Assembly (NCBI GenBank): GCA_964531455.1
Contig: CAZHFZ010000012.1
Coordinates: 1-64,000, forward strand
DNA: 64,000 bases
Reading direction: 5' to 3'
From: Ga0077527 sp964531455
GTDB lineage: Bacteria > Pseudomonadota > Gammaproteobacteria > Burkholderiales > SG8-41
Below, in pieces: positions 16,142 through 26,178 of the stretch. Position 1 is the stretch's first letter. Every line of letters begins with the position of its first letter. The notes under the pieces were generated by a model that was not told where the DNA came from, did no database searches, and saw only the letters and a program-made list of their open reading frames with translations. Position numbers and translations under genes: made by a program.

Positions 16142-17833
16142 ATGACTAACATTGTCACCCGACCGGTCAACAACGCATTCGCCTCAGAACTGATGGCGGG
16201 CGGCCTCTCACCTTTTTTGGCACGCCTCTACGCTGCGCGCGGCATCAGCAGCCCGGCTCAGCTCGAAGCCGACCTCAAGCGACTGATTCCGCCGGATCAA
16301 TTGCGCAACTCGGGAACCATGGCAAAGCTGCTGGCAGATGCCCTCGAAAAACGAAAAAAACTGTTAATCGTCGCTGATTATGACGCTGACGGTGCAACAG
16401 CCTGTGCAGTCGGCTTGCGTGCGCTGCGCGGGTTCGGAGCCAATGTCGACTATCTGGTCCCAAACCGCTTCGAATACGGTTACGGCCTGACCCCGGAAAT
16501 CGTTCAACTCGCAGCTGAACAGAAAAAACCCGACGTTCTGATCACCGTCGACAACGGCATCGCCAGCATAGACGGTGTCGCCGAAGCCAATCGTCTCGGC
16601 ATGAAGGTGCTGGTCACCGACCATCACTTGCCCGGCGAAACACTGCCCGACGCCTGGTGCATCATCAACCCCAACCAGCCCGGCTGCCCATTTCCGAGCA
16701 AGAACCTCGCCGGCGTCGGTGTGATGTTTTACCTGATGCTGGCACTGCGTGCGGAGCTGCGCAGCCGCGGTGCTTATTCGGACAAACCGGAACCCAATCT
16801 CGGCGCCCTGCTCGATCTAGTGGCGCTGGGAACGGTGGCGGACGTTGTACGTCTTGATGACAACAACAGACTTCTTGTACAACATGGTTTGCAACGCATG
16901 CGCTCGGGAAGAGCGTATGCCGGCATCACGGCACTGTTCAACGCTGCGGGACGCGACGTCAGAAGGGCCTCGGCCTACGATCTTGGTTTTGTCGCCGGCC
17001 CCAGGCTCAATGCCGCAGGACGACTCACCGACATGTCATTGGGAATCGAATGCCTGATTACGGATGACCCTGTCCGTGCCGCCGACATTGCCCGCCAACT
17101 CGACCAACTGAACCGCCAACGCCGCGACATTGAATCCGATATGCAAGAGTCGGCGCTGGCCTCTGTCGAAGACGTTGAACCGGGTTATACGCTGAGCCTT
17201 TATGATCCGCAGTGGCATCAAGGAGTCATTGGCATCCTCGCATCGCGCCTGCGCGAACGTTTTCATCGACCGACATTTGCATTTGCTGCCGCGAACAACG
17301 GTGAACTCAAGGGTTCAGGTCGCTCGATCAATGCGCTGCACCTTCGCGACGCGCTGGATCTCGTATCAAAAAGGCATCCGGACCTGATCCTCCGGTTTGG
17401 TGGTCACGCCGCAGCCGCAGGGTTGTCGCTGCGCGAAAACGCCTTCGAGAATTTCAAGATAGCGTTTGAAGCGGTCGCCCGCGAACTGCTGACGCCAAAC
17501 GACCTCGACCGCGAATGGGTCACCGACGGCTCACTGCCAACTGAAGAAATGACACTTAACAACGCAGCCGCATTGGCTGATGCGGTCTGGGGTCAGGGAT
17601 TCCCCGAACCACGCTTCCACGACGAATTCGAGGTCGCATCCCAGCGCATCGTCGGCGAACGCCACCTTAAACTGCGTCTGTGCCGCGGAAAAATACTGAT
17701 CGACGCCATGCTTTTCGGCCGTGCCGATCCACTCCCGGACAACATCGCCGCAACATACCGGCTGTCAGCAAACCATTACAACGGCGCAGTAACCCTGCAA
17801 CTGATCCTCGACCATTGGCAGACTGCCGCCTGA
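16142..17833 (+). CDS. recJ: Single-stranded-DNA-specific 5'-3' exonuclease RecJ
   Basis: Cytoplasmic exonuclease of the RecF recombination and mismatch/base-excision repair pathways. 563 residues, family-typical. DHH-superfamily motifs are in order: VADYDADGA near residue 77, the TVDNGIA motif near 138, DHHLPGE near 160, and later GPRLNAAGRL near 285. The DHHA1 domain follows with FGGHAAAAGLSLRE near 420 and the C-terminal OB domain around QRIVGERHLKLRL. The start has no obvious ribosome-binding site, but the homologous N-terminus supports it. It closes the plus-strand group starting with the rpfE-like gene. Confidence 0.97.
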   Translation: MTNIVTRPVNNAFASELMAGGLSPFLARLYAARGISSPAQLEADLKRLIPPDQLRNSGTMAKLLADALEKRKKLLIVADYDADGATACAVGLRALRGFGANVDYLVPNRFEYGYGLTPEIVQLAAEQKKPDVLITVDNGIASIDGVAEANRLGMKVLVTDHHLPGETLPDAWCIINPNQPGCPFPSKNLAGVGVMFYLMLALRAELRSRGAYSDKPEPNLGALLDLVALGTVADVVRLDDNNRLLVQHGLQRMRSGRAYAGITALFNAAGRDVRRASAYDLGFVAGPRLNAAGRLTDMSLGIECLITDDPVRAADIARQLDQLNRQRRDIESDMQESALASVEDVEPGYTLSLYDPQWHQGVIGILASRLRERFHRPTFAFAAANNGELKGSGRSINALHLRDALDLVSKRHPDLILRFGGHAAAAGLSLRENAFENFKIAFEAVARELLTPNDLDREWVTDGSLPTEEMTLNNAAALADAVWGQGFPEPRFHDEFEVASQRIVGERHLKLRLCRGKILIDAMLFGRADPLPDNIAATYRLSANHYNGAVTLQLILDHWQTAA

Positions 17834-17941
17834 GCCAAACCCATGCTTTTTTTCGCAGCAGGAAATATCCGAAAAAAACAAATACACTATTGAAAAAGGG
17901 CTGCAGCAAAGGCTCTCAATAGCAATTTAGGAGGAGGATTC

Positions 17942-18841
17942 ATGACGTTGATGACCGCAACCAGCCACGCGCTGCATTCAGCCGCGCTGGCGATCGCCCT
18001 GCTGACCCTGTCGCCGCACACAAGCAACGCCGCCGATAATGTTCTTTACGAAACCCAATCCGAATTCGGCCCGGTCATCGTCACTGACGAAGGCAACGGA
18101 TTGCGGGCGATGCGTTTCAGCCGGTATGGGGCACGACAAAGCCTGGTCAAACTTGGCGACCCCGAATACCTCGGGCTTGCATATACTCCTTTCGCATTAA
18201 CCGGACTCGCGCTGTGCGCCGAGCCGAAACGGTTTCTGGTACTTGGTCTTGGCGGCGGATCCCTCCCGACCTTCCTGAGAAAACATTATCCGGATGCTGA
18301 AATCGATGCGGTTGACATCAACCCTACAGTCGCTGCAGTCGCCAAAAGTCACTTCGGTTTTCGTGAAGATGCTCACATGCGTGTGCATGTAATGGACGGT
18401 CGCAGATTCATAGAGCAGGTAAGCAAACCTTACGACGCGGTATTCCTCGACGCTTTTGGCGCAGATGCCCTGCCGCCGCACCTGACCACCAGGGAATTTC
18501 TCGGCGCGGTACGCCGTGCCGTACACAACGACGGCATCGTTGTTGGCAATCTGTGGAGTACCGCCGTCAAACCGCCTTACGAGGCCATGGTACGCACTTA
18601 CCGGGAGACCTTCGCAGAACTGCATGTACTGCAAGTCCCCGGAACAACCAATCGCATCCTCATTGCGGCGCCGCGGGCCAGGCAAATGACTTCTGTAGAG
18701 TTCGCAGACCGGGCGGAACAGCTGTCCACCGCCAAGAATTTCCGCGTCAATCTTCGCCGCATGGTTGAACTCGGCCTGCTGCCTCCCGAGGCAGTACAGG
18801 GCCGTGGCGATATCCTGACGGACGTCAGCATCAGCCGATAA
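17942..18841 (+). CDS. Exported spermidine-synthase-like protein
   Basis: 299 residues with an N-terminal signal peptide ending near SPHTSNAA, followed by a Rossmann methyltransferase-like fold. The glycine-rich SAM/dcSAM loop is LVLGLGGGSLPTFL, the acidic strand is IDAVDINPTVAAVA and the active-site-like segment DAVFLDAFGADALPPHL. This is the spermidine-synthase fold seen in many periplasm- or membrane-linked homologues whose substrate is unknown. A true polyamine synthase would be cytoplasmic, so the signal peptide argues against SpeE proper. A very strong GGAGGAGG ribosome-binding site precedes the ATG, and a hairpin (CTATTGA/TCAATAG, 17887-17922) lies before that. Confidence 0.83.
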   Translation: MTLMTATSHALHSAALAIALLTLSPHTSNAADNVLYETQSEFGPVIVTDEGNGLRAMRFSRYGARQSLVKLGDPEYLGLAYTPFALTGLALCAEPKRFLVLGLGGGSLPTFLRKHYPDAEIDAVDINPTVAAVAKSHFGFREDAHMRVHVMDGRRFIEQVSKPYDAVFLDAFGADALPPHLTTREFLGAVRRAVHNDGIVVGNLWSTAVKPPYEAMVRTYRETFAELHVLQVPGTTNRILIAAPRARQMTSVEFADRAEQLSTAKNFRVNLRRMVELGLLPPEAVQGRGDILTDVSISR

Positions 18842-19131
18842 TTCCTGATTCGACGCATCAAACCATCGAGGCAATGCCGTGATCAGGCCCGGTCAGCGCA
18901 GGACAAGAGTGGTCACATCCAAGTCCATGCATCGGTCGACCATACCAGCACTGACAACCTCACAATCATTCAAAGCACTGACATAACGGAAAAAGCGGGG
19001 TTTTTTTAAGCCTCTGAAGAGTGGATTGCGCTTATGGTGCGTGAATCAAGCGCGGCGCCTGCTACCGGATAATTACACGGCCTCATCGACCAGAACATGA
19101 AGTAACAGCGACGCCTCAAAGCTGATTACCC
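18842..19131. other. Intergenic stretch, part of a 373-bp gene-free region
   Basis: No coding frame with family resemblance, no RNA gene and no convincing terminator. The only T-rich run (about 18999-19007) follows a weak A/T pairing. The regulatory signals of the next gene begin at 19132. Confidence 0.6.
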
Positions 19132-19173
19132 TTGATGCAAGTCAAATCGAATTTCGAGCAGCTTCTTTATGAT
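19132..19173 (+). promoter_or_regulatory. Candidate FNR/ANR-activated promoter of the PPK2 gene
   Basis: TTGATGCAAGTCAA (19132-19145) matches TTGAT-N4-ATCAA at nine of ten positions. A -10 hexamer TATGAT (19168-19173, five of six) lies so that the box centre is at about -41.5 from a start near 19180, the class II FNR position. The leader would be about 35 nt. Confidence 0.55.
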
Positions 19174-19214
19174 TTTTCGTTTGAATTGCCTCAGTCACTC
19201 CCAACAGGATCATC

Positions 19215-20396
19215 ATGGCCCAAAAAACATCCATGCGCAGCAAACTCCGCGTCGTTACAAAAGCAACTGCTGGCAGGCAAAAAACCAGGCCGCGCCTTGT
19301 CTCTGCCGGGGATACTCTCGCAAAACCGGGGGTACGGGCTGCCGAGGCTGACCGTGTCGCCCGCCGTACGAGCACGAAGCAGACCGTTCAGGCCACCGTG
19401 GTATCGGAACTGCTCGGATCGCTCAAAAAAAATCCCGCAAGCGAAACTTTGCAGCAACTACAGTCGGTAATCGGCGGTGCATCACCAGACGAACTGAAAG
19501 CACTGCGACGCACCCTGTTCGCCAAACCGGACGCTCCGGCGCCAGGCACTGACCCTGACATCGAACTCTCGACAGGCTGGCGCGAAGGTGCATATCCGTA
19601 CAAAAACCTGATGTCGCGCAAAAGTTACGAGAAACAGAAATTCCGGCTGCAAGTCGAATTACTGAAGCTGCAGGCCTGGGTTAAGGAAACCGGCCAGCGC
19701 GTTGTGATCCTCTTCGAAGGCCGCGACGCCGCCGGCAAGGGCGGCACCATCAAACGCTTCATGGAACATCTCAATCCCCGCGGCGCACGCGTAGTGGCTT
19801 TGGAAAAACCCAGCGAAACTGAACGCGGACAATGGTATTTCCAGCGTTATATCCAGCACCTGCCGACCAGCGGTGAAATCGTGCTGTTTGACCGCAGTTG
19901 GTATAACCGCTCCGGCGTGGAACGGGTCATGGGATTCTGTAACCATCAGGAATACGACGAGTTCCTGCGCCAGTGCCCGGAATTCGAGCGCCAGTTGGTT
20001 CGCTCGGGCGTCCACCTCTTCAAATTCTGGTTCTCGGTAAGTCGCGCCGAGCAACGCAGACGTTTCCGGGAACGGCGAGGCCACCCCTTGAAGCACTGGA
20101 AACTGAGCCCGGTGGATATCGCCTCCCTCGACAAGTGGGATGCTTACACCGCAGCCAAGGAAGCCATGTTCGTGCATTGCGATACTTCCGACGCGCCGTG
20201 GACAGTGATCAAGTCGGATTGCAAAAAACGTGCGCGACTGAACGCAATGCGTTACCTGCTCAACCGTTTGCCTTACACCAAACGCGACCAGACTCATATT
20301 GGCTCGATAGATCCGTTGATCGTTGGTCGTCCGTCATTGGTATCCAGTCAAGGGGAGGACCAGCTTGCTCTGGGCAGCAAGGAAGCAGACAACTGA
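19215..20396 (+). CDS. ppk2: Polyphosphate kinase 2
   Basis: PPK2-family kinase that moves phosphate between polyphosphate and nucleoside diphosphates; cytoplasmic. 393 residues. Walker A is FEGRDAAGKGG near residue 170, followed by the lid (LEKPSETERGQWYFQRY) and Walker B (VLFDRSWYNRSGVE) near 222; KHWKLSPVD lies further on. The first ~110 residues are basic and variable, probably disordered. The single catalytic domain fits class I PPK2, which mainly makes GTP or ATP from polyphosphate. ATG is preceded by AGGA, and an FNR-like promoter lies upstream. The link between low oxygen and polyphosphate use is an inference. Confidence 0.93.
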   Translation: MAQKTSMRSKLRVVTKATAGRQKTRPRLVSAGDTLAKPGVRAAEADRVARRTSTKQTVQATVVSELLGSLKKNPASETLQQLQSVIGGASPDELKALRRTLFAKPDAPAPGTDPDIELSTGWREGAYPYKNLMSRKSYEKQKFRLQVELLKLQAWVKETGQRVVILFEGRDAAGKGGTIKRFMEHLNPRGARVVALEKPSETERGQWYFQRYIQHLPTSGEIVLFDRSWYNRSGVERVMGFCNHQEYDEFLRQCPEFERQLVRSGVHLFKFWFSVSRAEQRRRFRERRGHPLKHWKLSPVDIASLDKWDAYTAAKEAMFVHCDTSDAPWTVIKSDCKKRARLNAMRYLLNRLPYTKRDQTHIGSIDPLIVGRPSLVSSQGEDQLALGSKEADN

Positions 20397-20456
20397 GCGC
20401 TGAGCGGCACAGGCATTGGCCCTGCGGTAAAATCGGCCTTTTTCGCGGAAACCCCC

Positions 20457-21561
20457 ATGGAAGCCGAACGCCTCAACGCCATCGCCAATCGCCTGCAGGA
20501 TCTCCAGGAGCGTACGGAGGGGTTGCGGAGGTATCTTTGACTACGATACCAAGACCCGCCGTCTCGAAGAACTCGTAAAACTCAGCGAAGATCCGGCGCT
20601 GTGGAGTGACGCCGCTCGCGCCCAGGAAGTCGGCCGCGAACGCAAAACCCTTGAAGGCATTGTCGTTACGCTGCGCGATCTGGATCGCGACCTGACCGAC
20701 GCGCGCGAACTCCTCGAAATGGGCCGTGCCGAAAACGACGATGACACGCTGGTCGCCGTCGAAGGCGACTCCGCCAAACTGGCCGGCATCGTCGAGGACA
20801 TGGAATTCCGCCGCATGTTCTCGCAGCAGATGGACCCCAATAACTGCTTTCTCGACATCCAGTCGGGCTCCGGCGGCACCGAGGCACAGGATTGGGCCTC
20901 GATCCTTGAGCGGATGTACCTGCGTTATTGCGAGAAAAAGAAATTCAAGGTTGAAGTCCTTGAGGAATCTGAAGGTGATGTCGCAGGCATCAAGAGTGCA
21001 TCACTGAAAATTTCCGGTGACTACGCCTTCGGCCACCTGCGCACCGAAACCGGCGTGCATCGACTGGTGCGCAAATCACCCTTCGATTCCAACAATCGCA
21101 GGCATACTTCGTTTGCCAGCGTTTTCGTCTACCCTGAAGTCGATGACTCGATTGAAATCGACATCAATCCGGCCGACCTGCGTGTGGATACCTACCGCGC
21201 ATCCGGTGCCGGCGGCCAGCACATCAACAAGACAGATTCGGCGGTACGCATCACGCACATTCCCAGCGGCATCGTCGTACAGTGCCAGAACGACCGCTCT
21301 CAGCACCGCAACCGCGCCGAAGCCAATGCCATGCTCAAGTCCAAGCTCTACGAACTGGAACTGCGCAAGCGCAACGAGCAGAAGCAGGCCATGGAAGACG
21401 CCAAGACCGATATCGGCTGGGGCCACCAGATCCGCTCCTACGTGCTGGATCAGTCACGCATCAAGGATCTGCGCACCAACGTTGAAATCGGCAACACCCA
21501 AGGTGTGCTCGACGGCGACCTCGACGTGTTCATTACCGCCAGCCTCAAATCAGGACTTTAA
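20457..21561 (+). CDS. prfB: Peptide chain release factor 2, with programmed +1 frameshift
   Basis: RF2 recognises UGA and UAA stops. The first frame, from ATG 20457, runs 27 codons to an in-frame TGA at 20538-20540. Translation continues in the +1 frame (GAC at 20539) to 21561, giving 367 residues in total, close to the usual 365. The shift site has GGAGG, then TAT CTT TGA C, the same layout as the enterobacterial RF2 site. Downstream, SPF (stop recognition, in VRKSPFDSN) and GGQ (hydrolysis, in GAGGQHINKTDSAV) are intact. It lies 2 bp before lysS, the conserved prfB-lysS order. Confidence 0.97.
20527..20541 (+). promoter_or_regulatory. RF2 autoregulatory +1 frameshift site
   Basis: An internal Shine-Dalgarno-like GGAGG (20527-20531), three-nucleotide spacer, slippery CTT and stop TGA followed by C, the weakest UGA context. 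Low RF2 lets ribosomes slip from CTT onto TTT and read GAC; high RF2 terminates. Known mechanism; seen directly here. Confidence 0.95.
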
Positions 21562-21563
21562 TC

Positions 21564-23099
21564 ATGACCGACAAAAACAGCAGCGGCATCGACAACCCGA
21601 ATCCTGATCCGGCAGAAGCCGTGCAGAGTGACGAAAAACTCGTGGCCGAGCGTCGCAAAAAGCTCGACGCCATCCGCGCTGCGGGCGTCGCCTTCCCCAA
21701 TGACTTCGTGCGCCGCGACCTCGCGCAACCACTGCAGGACAAACACGGCGCGACCGAGGCCGAAGCGCTGGCGGCAGCGGCAGTGAACGTTGCCGTTGCC
21801 GGCCGCATCATGCTCAAGCGTGTAATGGGCAAGGCCAGCTTCGCCACGATTCAGGACATGAGCGGCCGCATTCAGGTCTATGTATCGGTCGATGACACCG
21901 GCGCTGAAGTAATGGAAGCGTTCAAGCATTACGACAGCGGCGACATCATCAGCGTCGAAGGGGCGCTGTTCAAGACCAAGAAGGGCGAACTGACGGTGCG
22001 CGCCAAGACGCTGCGCCTGCTCACCAAATCGCTGCGCCCGCTGCCGGAAAAATTCCACGGCCTCACTGACCAGGAAATGAAATACCGCCAGCGCTACGTT
22101 GACCTGATCGTCAACGCAGAGACCCGCGCGGTGTTTGCGCGCCGCTCGCAGATCATCCAGTCGGTGCGCAGCACGCTGATTGACGACGGCTTCCTCGAAG
22201 TCGAAACACCGATGATGCACCCGATCCCCGGCGGCGCCGCGGCACGCCCCTTTGCCACCCACCACAACGCCCTCGACATGCAATTGTTCCTGCGCATTGC
22301 GCCGGAGTTGTATTTGAAGCGCCTGGTCGTCGGTGGACTGGAAAAAGTATTCGAGGTCAATCGCAACTTCCGCAATGAAGGCATGTCGACCCGACACAAC
22401 CCGGAATTCACCATGCTCGAGTTTTACGCGGCTTATTGGCGCTACGAGCAGCTGATGACCTTCATCGAAGACATGATGCGTCGTGCAGCGGAACAGGTCA
22501 CCGGCAATGCGCTGGTCACTTACCAGGGCAAAACCATCGACTTCGCTAAACCCTTCGAGCGCCTGACCATCACCGGCGCGATCCGCAAATACCGGCCGGA
22601 CATCACCGACGAAGAACTCAATGACCGCAACCGCATCGTCAACCGGCTGAATGCAATGAAAGTTGCATTCCGCGAAAGCGACGGCCTCGGTGGCCTGCAA
22701 CTGACTCTTTTCGAGGCCACTGCGGAAGCACAGTTGTTCGACCCGACCTATATCATCGACTATCCGGCCGAAGTCTCGCCGCTGGCCCGTCGCAGCGACG
22801 CGAATCCGGACATCACCGAACGCTTTGAGCTGTTCATCGCGGGTCGCGAAATCGCCAACGGCTTCTCGGAATTGAATGACCCCGAAGACCAGGCCGCGCG
22901 CTTTCTTGAGCAGGTCAAACAGAAAGATGCCGGCGATCACGAAGCCATGCATTACGACGCCGATTACATCCGCGCACTGGAATACGGCCTGCCCCCGACC
23001 GGCGGCGCCGGCATCGGCATCGACCGTCTGGTGATGCTGCTGACCGACAGCCCGTCGATCCGCGACGTCATCCTGTTCCCGCACATGCGTCCGGAATAA
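21564..23099 (+). CDS. lysS: Lysyl-tRNA synthetase, class II
   Basis: Charges tRNA-Lys; homodimeric cytoplasmic enzyme, 511 residues. The N-terminal OB-fold anticodon-binding domain spans about residues 70-160 (VAGRIMLKRVMGKASFATI). Class II motif 1 lies near VDLIVNAETRAVF, motif 2 is FRNEGMSTRHNPEFT and motif 3 GAGIGIDRLVMLLTD near the C-terminus. ATG begins 2 nt after the prfB stop, so translation is probably coupled. No second lysine-activating gene (GenX type) is seen. Confidence 0.98.
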   Translation: MTDKNSSGIDNPNPDPAEAVQSDEKLVAERRKKLDAIRAAGVAFPNDFVRRDLAQPLQDKHGATEAEALAAAAVNVAVAGRIMLKRVMGKASFATIQDMSGRIQVYVSVDDTGAEVMEAFKHYDSGDIISVEGALFKTKKGELTVRAKTLRLLTKSLRPLPEKFHGLTDQEMKYRQRYVDLIVNAETRAVFARRSQIIQSVRSTLIDDGFLEVETPMMHPIPGGAAARPFATHHNALDMQLFLRIAPELYLKRLVVGGLEKVFEVNRNFRNEGMSTRHNPEFTMLEFYAAYWRYEQLMTFIEDMMRRAAEQVTGNALVTYQGKTIDFAKPFERLTITGAIRKYRPDITDEELNDRNRIVNRLNAMKVAFRESDGLGGLQLTLFEATAEAQLFDPTYIIDYPAEVSPLARRSDANPDITERFELFIAGREIANGFSELNDPEDQAARFLEQVKQKDAGDHEAMHYDADYIRALEYGLPPTGGAGIGIDRLVMLLTDSPSIRDVILFPHMRPE

Positions 23100-23139
23100 G
23101 CCGCAACAGCTTCACCGCAATCGCGCCGAAGGAGTCGTT

Positions 23140-25104
<1,965 letters not shown>

Positions 25105-25150
25105 TTGGTGACCGGCGCAGATGCGCATGAATCACACGACAGGGCTTGAT

Positions 25151-25168
25151 GTAACGCTTTGTAACGCT
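25151..25168 (+). promoter_or_regulatory. Direct repeat GTAACGCT with 10-bp period
   Basis: GTAACGCT occurs at 25151-25158 and 25161-25168. Tandem repeats of GTAA(A/C) at about one helical turn are typical of OmpR/PhoB-family regulator sites such as CpxR. An inverted repeat TTGGC-N9-GCCAA (25176-25194) follows. Regulator unknown. Confidence 0.3.
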
Positions 25169-25244
25169 GTGACATTTGGCATACAAACAGCCAACACTTG
25201 GCAGTAGGATACTGACACTTTCCTGCAATATAAGGAGCCCTGCC

Positions 25245-25943
25245 ATGCAAGAAGCAAAAAAAATAAACCCCCTCATCGCCATCGCTGCCGTTTCTGTCAT
25301 TCTGTTCAGCGTGGTCGGCATCGGCGTAATGACCGGCCTGATTCCGAACTCGTCTTCCTCTTCCAGGAACAACGAGGCGACATTGGTGACAACGTCACCA
25401 ACAGTCGCGACATCATCCGCATCCACGAAAACGGAAGCCCCATCCGCAAGCGACAACAAAACCAAAGCTGATGCCACGGCAGCCCCGAAACACAAAACCC
25501 CGGTAAAACAAGCCGATGATCCAGCGACTAAAACGACAGTTCAATCGACTTCTCAACCAGCGACTCCAGCTGAAGCGGCTCCTCCGGTACAGACAAAAGC
25601 CGCGCCGGCTTGCACCAACTGCGGCGTTGTCACCGGCGTTAACGCCATCAAACAACAAGGCGAAGGTTCTGGTCTCGGCGCAGTTGCCGGCGGTGTGGTG
25701 GGAGGATTATTAGGCCATCAGATCGGCGGCGGCACCGGCAAAAAGATTGCAACCGTTGCCGGCGCGGCGGGTGGTGCGTTTGCCGGGCATCAAGTTGAAA
25801 AAAACATGAAATCATCAACACACTATGAAGTGACGGTAAAAATGGAAGACGGTTCGGTGCGGACGTTTCCATACGACACGCAGCCGCCTTTCCAGACCGG
25901 AAGCAAGATACGGGTGGTTAACGGCACGCTCTCCGAAGGCTGA
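25245..25943 (+). CDS. Membrane-anchored glycine-zipper (17 kDa antigen-like) protein
   Basis: Envelope protein of unknown role, 232 residues. I start at MQEAKKINPLIAI, which has AAGGAG upstream. An in-frame start at 25176 would put a polar extension before the anchor. Layout: one TM helix (residues 8-32), then a Ser/Thr/Ala/Lys/Pro-rich linker to about residue 125, a CTNC pair, then the glycine-zipper 2TM domain (GAVAGGVVGGLLGHQIGGG and AGAAGGAFAGHQVEK). The C-terminal domain contains YEVTVKMEDGSVRTF. The C-terminal half matches proteins of the Rick_17kDa_Anti type. A good terminator follows. Confidence 0.82.
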   Translation: MQEAKKINPLIAIAAVSVILFSVVGIGVMTGLIPNSSSSSRNNEATLVTTSPTVATSSASTKTEAPSASDNKTKADATAAPKHKTPVKQADDPATKTTVQSTSQPATPAEAAPPVQTKAAPACTNCGVVTGVNAIKQQGEGSGLGAVAGGVVGGLLGHQIGGGTGKKIATVAGAAGGAFAGHQVEKNMKSSTHYEVTVKMEDGSVRTFPYDTQPPFQTGSKIRVVNGTLSEG

Positions 25944-25963
25944 GCGGGCTCAACACGCACCGC

Positions 25964-25991
25964 AAAGAGCGCCCCTGCCGGGCGCTTTTTT
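25964..25991 (+). terminator. Rho-independent terminator
   Basis: AGCGCCC / GGGCGCT stem (25968-25974, 25980-25986), 5-nt loop and a run of six T. It lies about 25 bp after the glycine-zipper gene and separates it from the copper operon. Confidence 0.88.
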
Positions 25992-26147
25992 CATGGGTGA
26001 TGCATCGACTAAAGAGGCGAGATGCAGTCGGACACCAAACCCGGACCTTAAGCTTGGCGCAATAAACCGGCTTGACATGAATATCGCAAGTATTTGTTTT
26101 TATTAAGTTTTATATAAAACGCGCTTTAACGTTTACCGATGATCTTG

Positions 26148-26176
26148 CCCAATATACCCCCAATGGGTATATTGGG
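26148..26176 (+). promoter_or_regulatory. CsoR-type copper operator over the copA promoter
   Basis: A perfect 12-bp inverted repeat CCCAATATACCC / GGGTATATTGGG with a 5-nt spacer. C- and G-tract arms flanking TATA are typical of operators for the CsoR/RcnR family, and a CsoR gene closes this operon. TTGCCC (26145-26150) and TATATT (26168-26173), 17 bp apart, could be the -35 and -10. The start would then fall at or next to the copA ATG. An AT-rich stretch with TTGACA at 26072 is an alternative promoter. Confidence 0.7.
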
Positions 26177-26178
26177 AC

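Noticed and set aside
18991..19010. A-run, GCGGGG and T-run after the spermidine-synthase-like gene as a terminator
   Set aside because: Only A/T pairing is possible; there is no GC stem, so it is not a convincing terminator.
21558..23084. Long minus-strand open frame (508 codons) opposite lysS, and a similar one opposite acetoacetyl-CoA synthetase (23617-25020)
   Set aside because: Antisense shadows caused by high GC and codon bias; the translations lack domain-like patterns and the plus-strand genes are certain.
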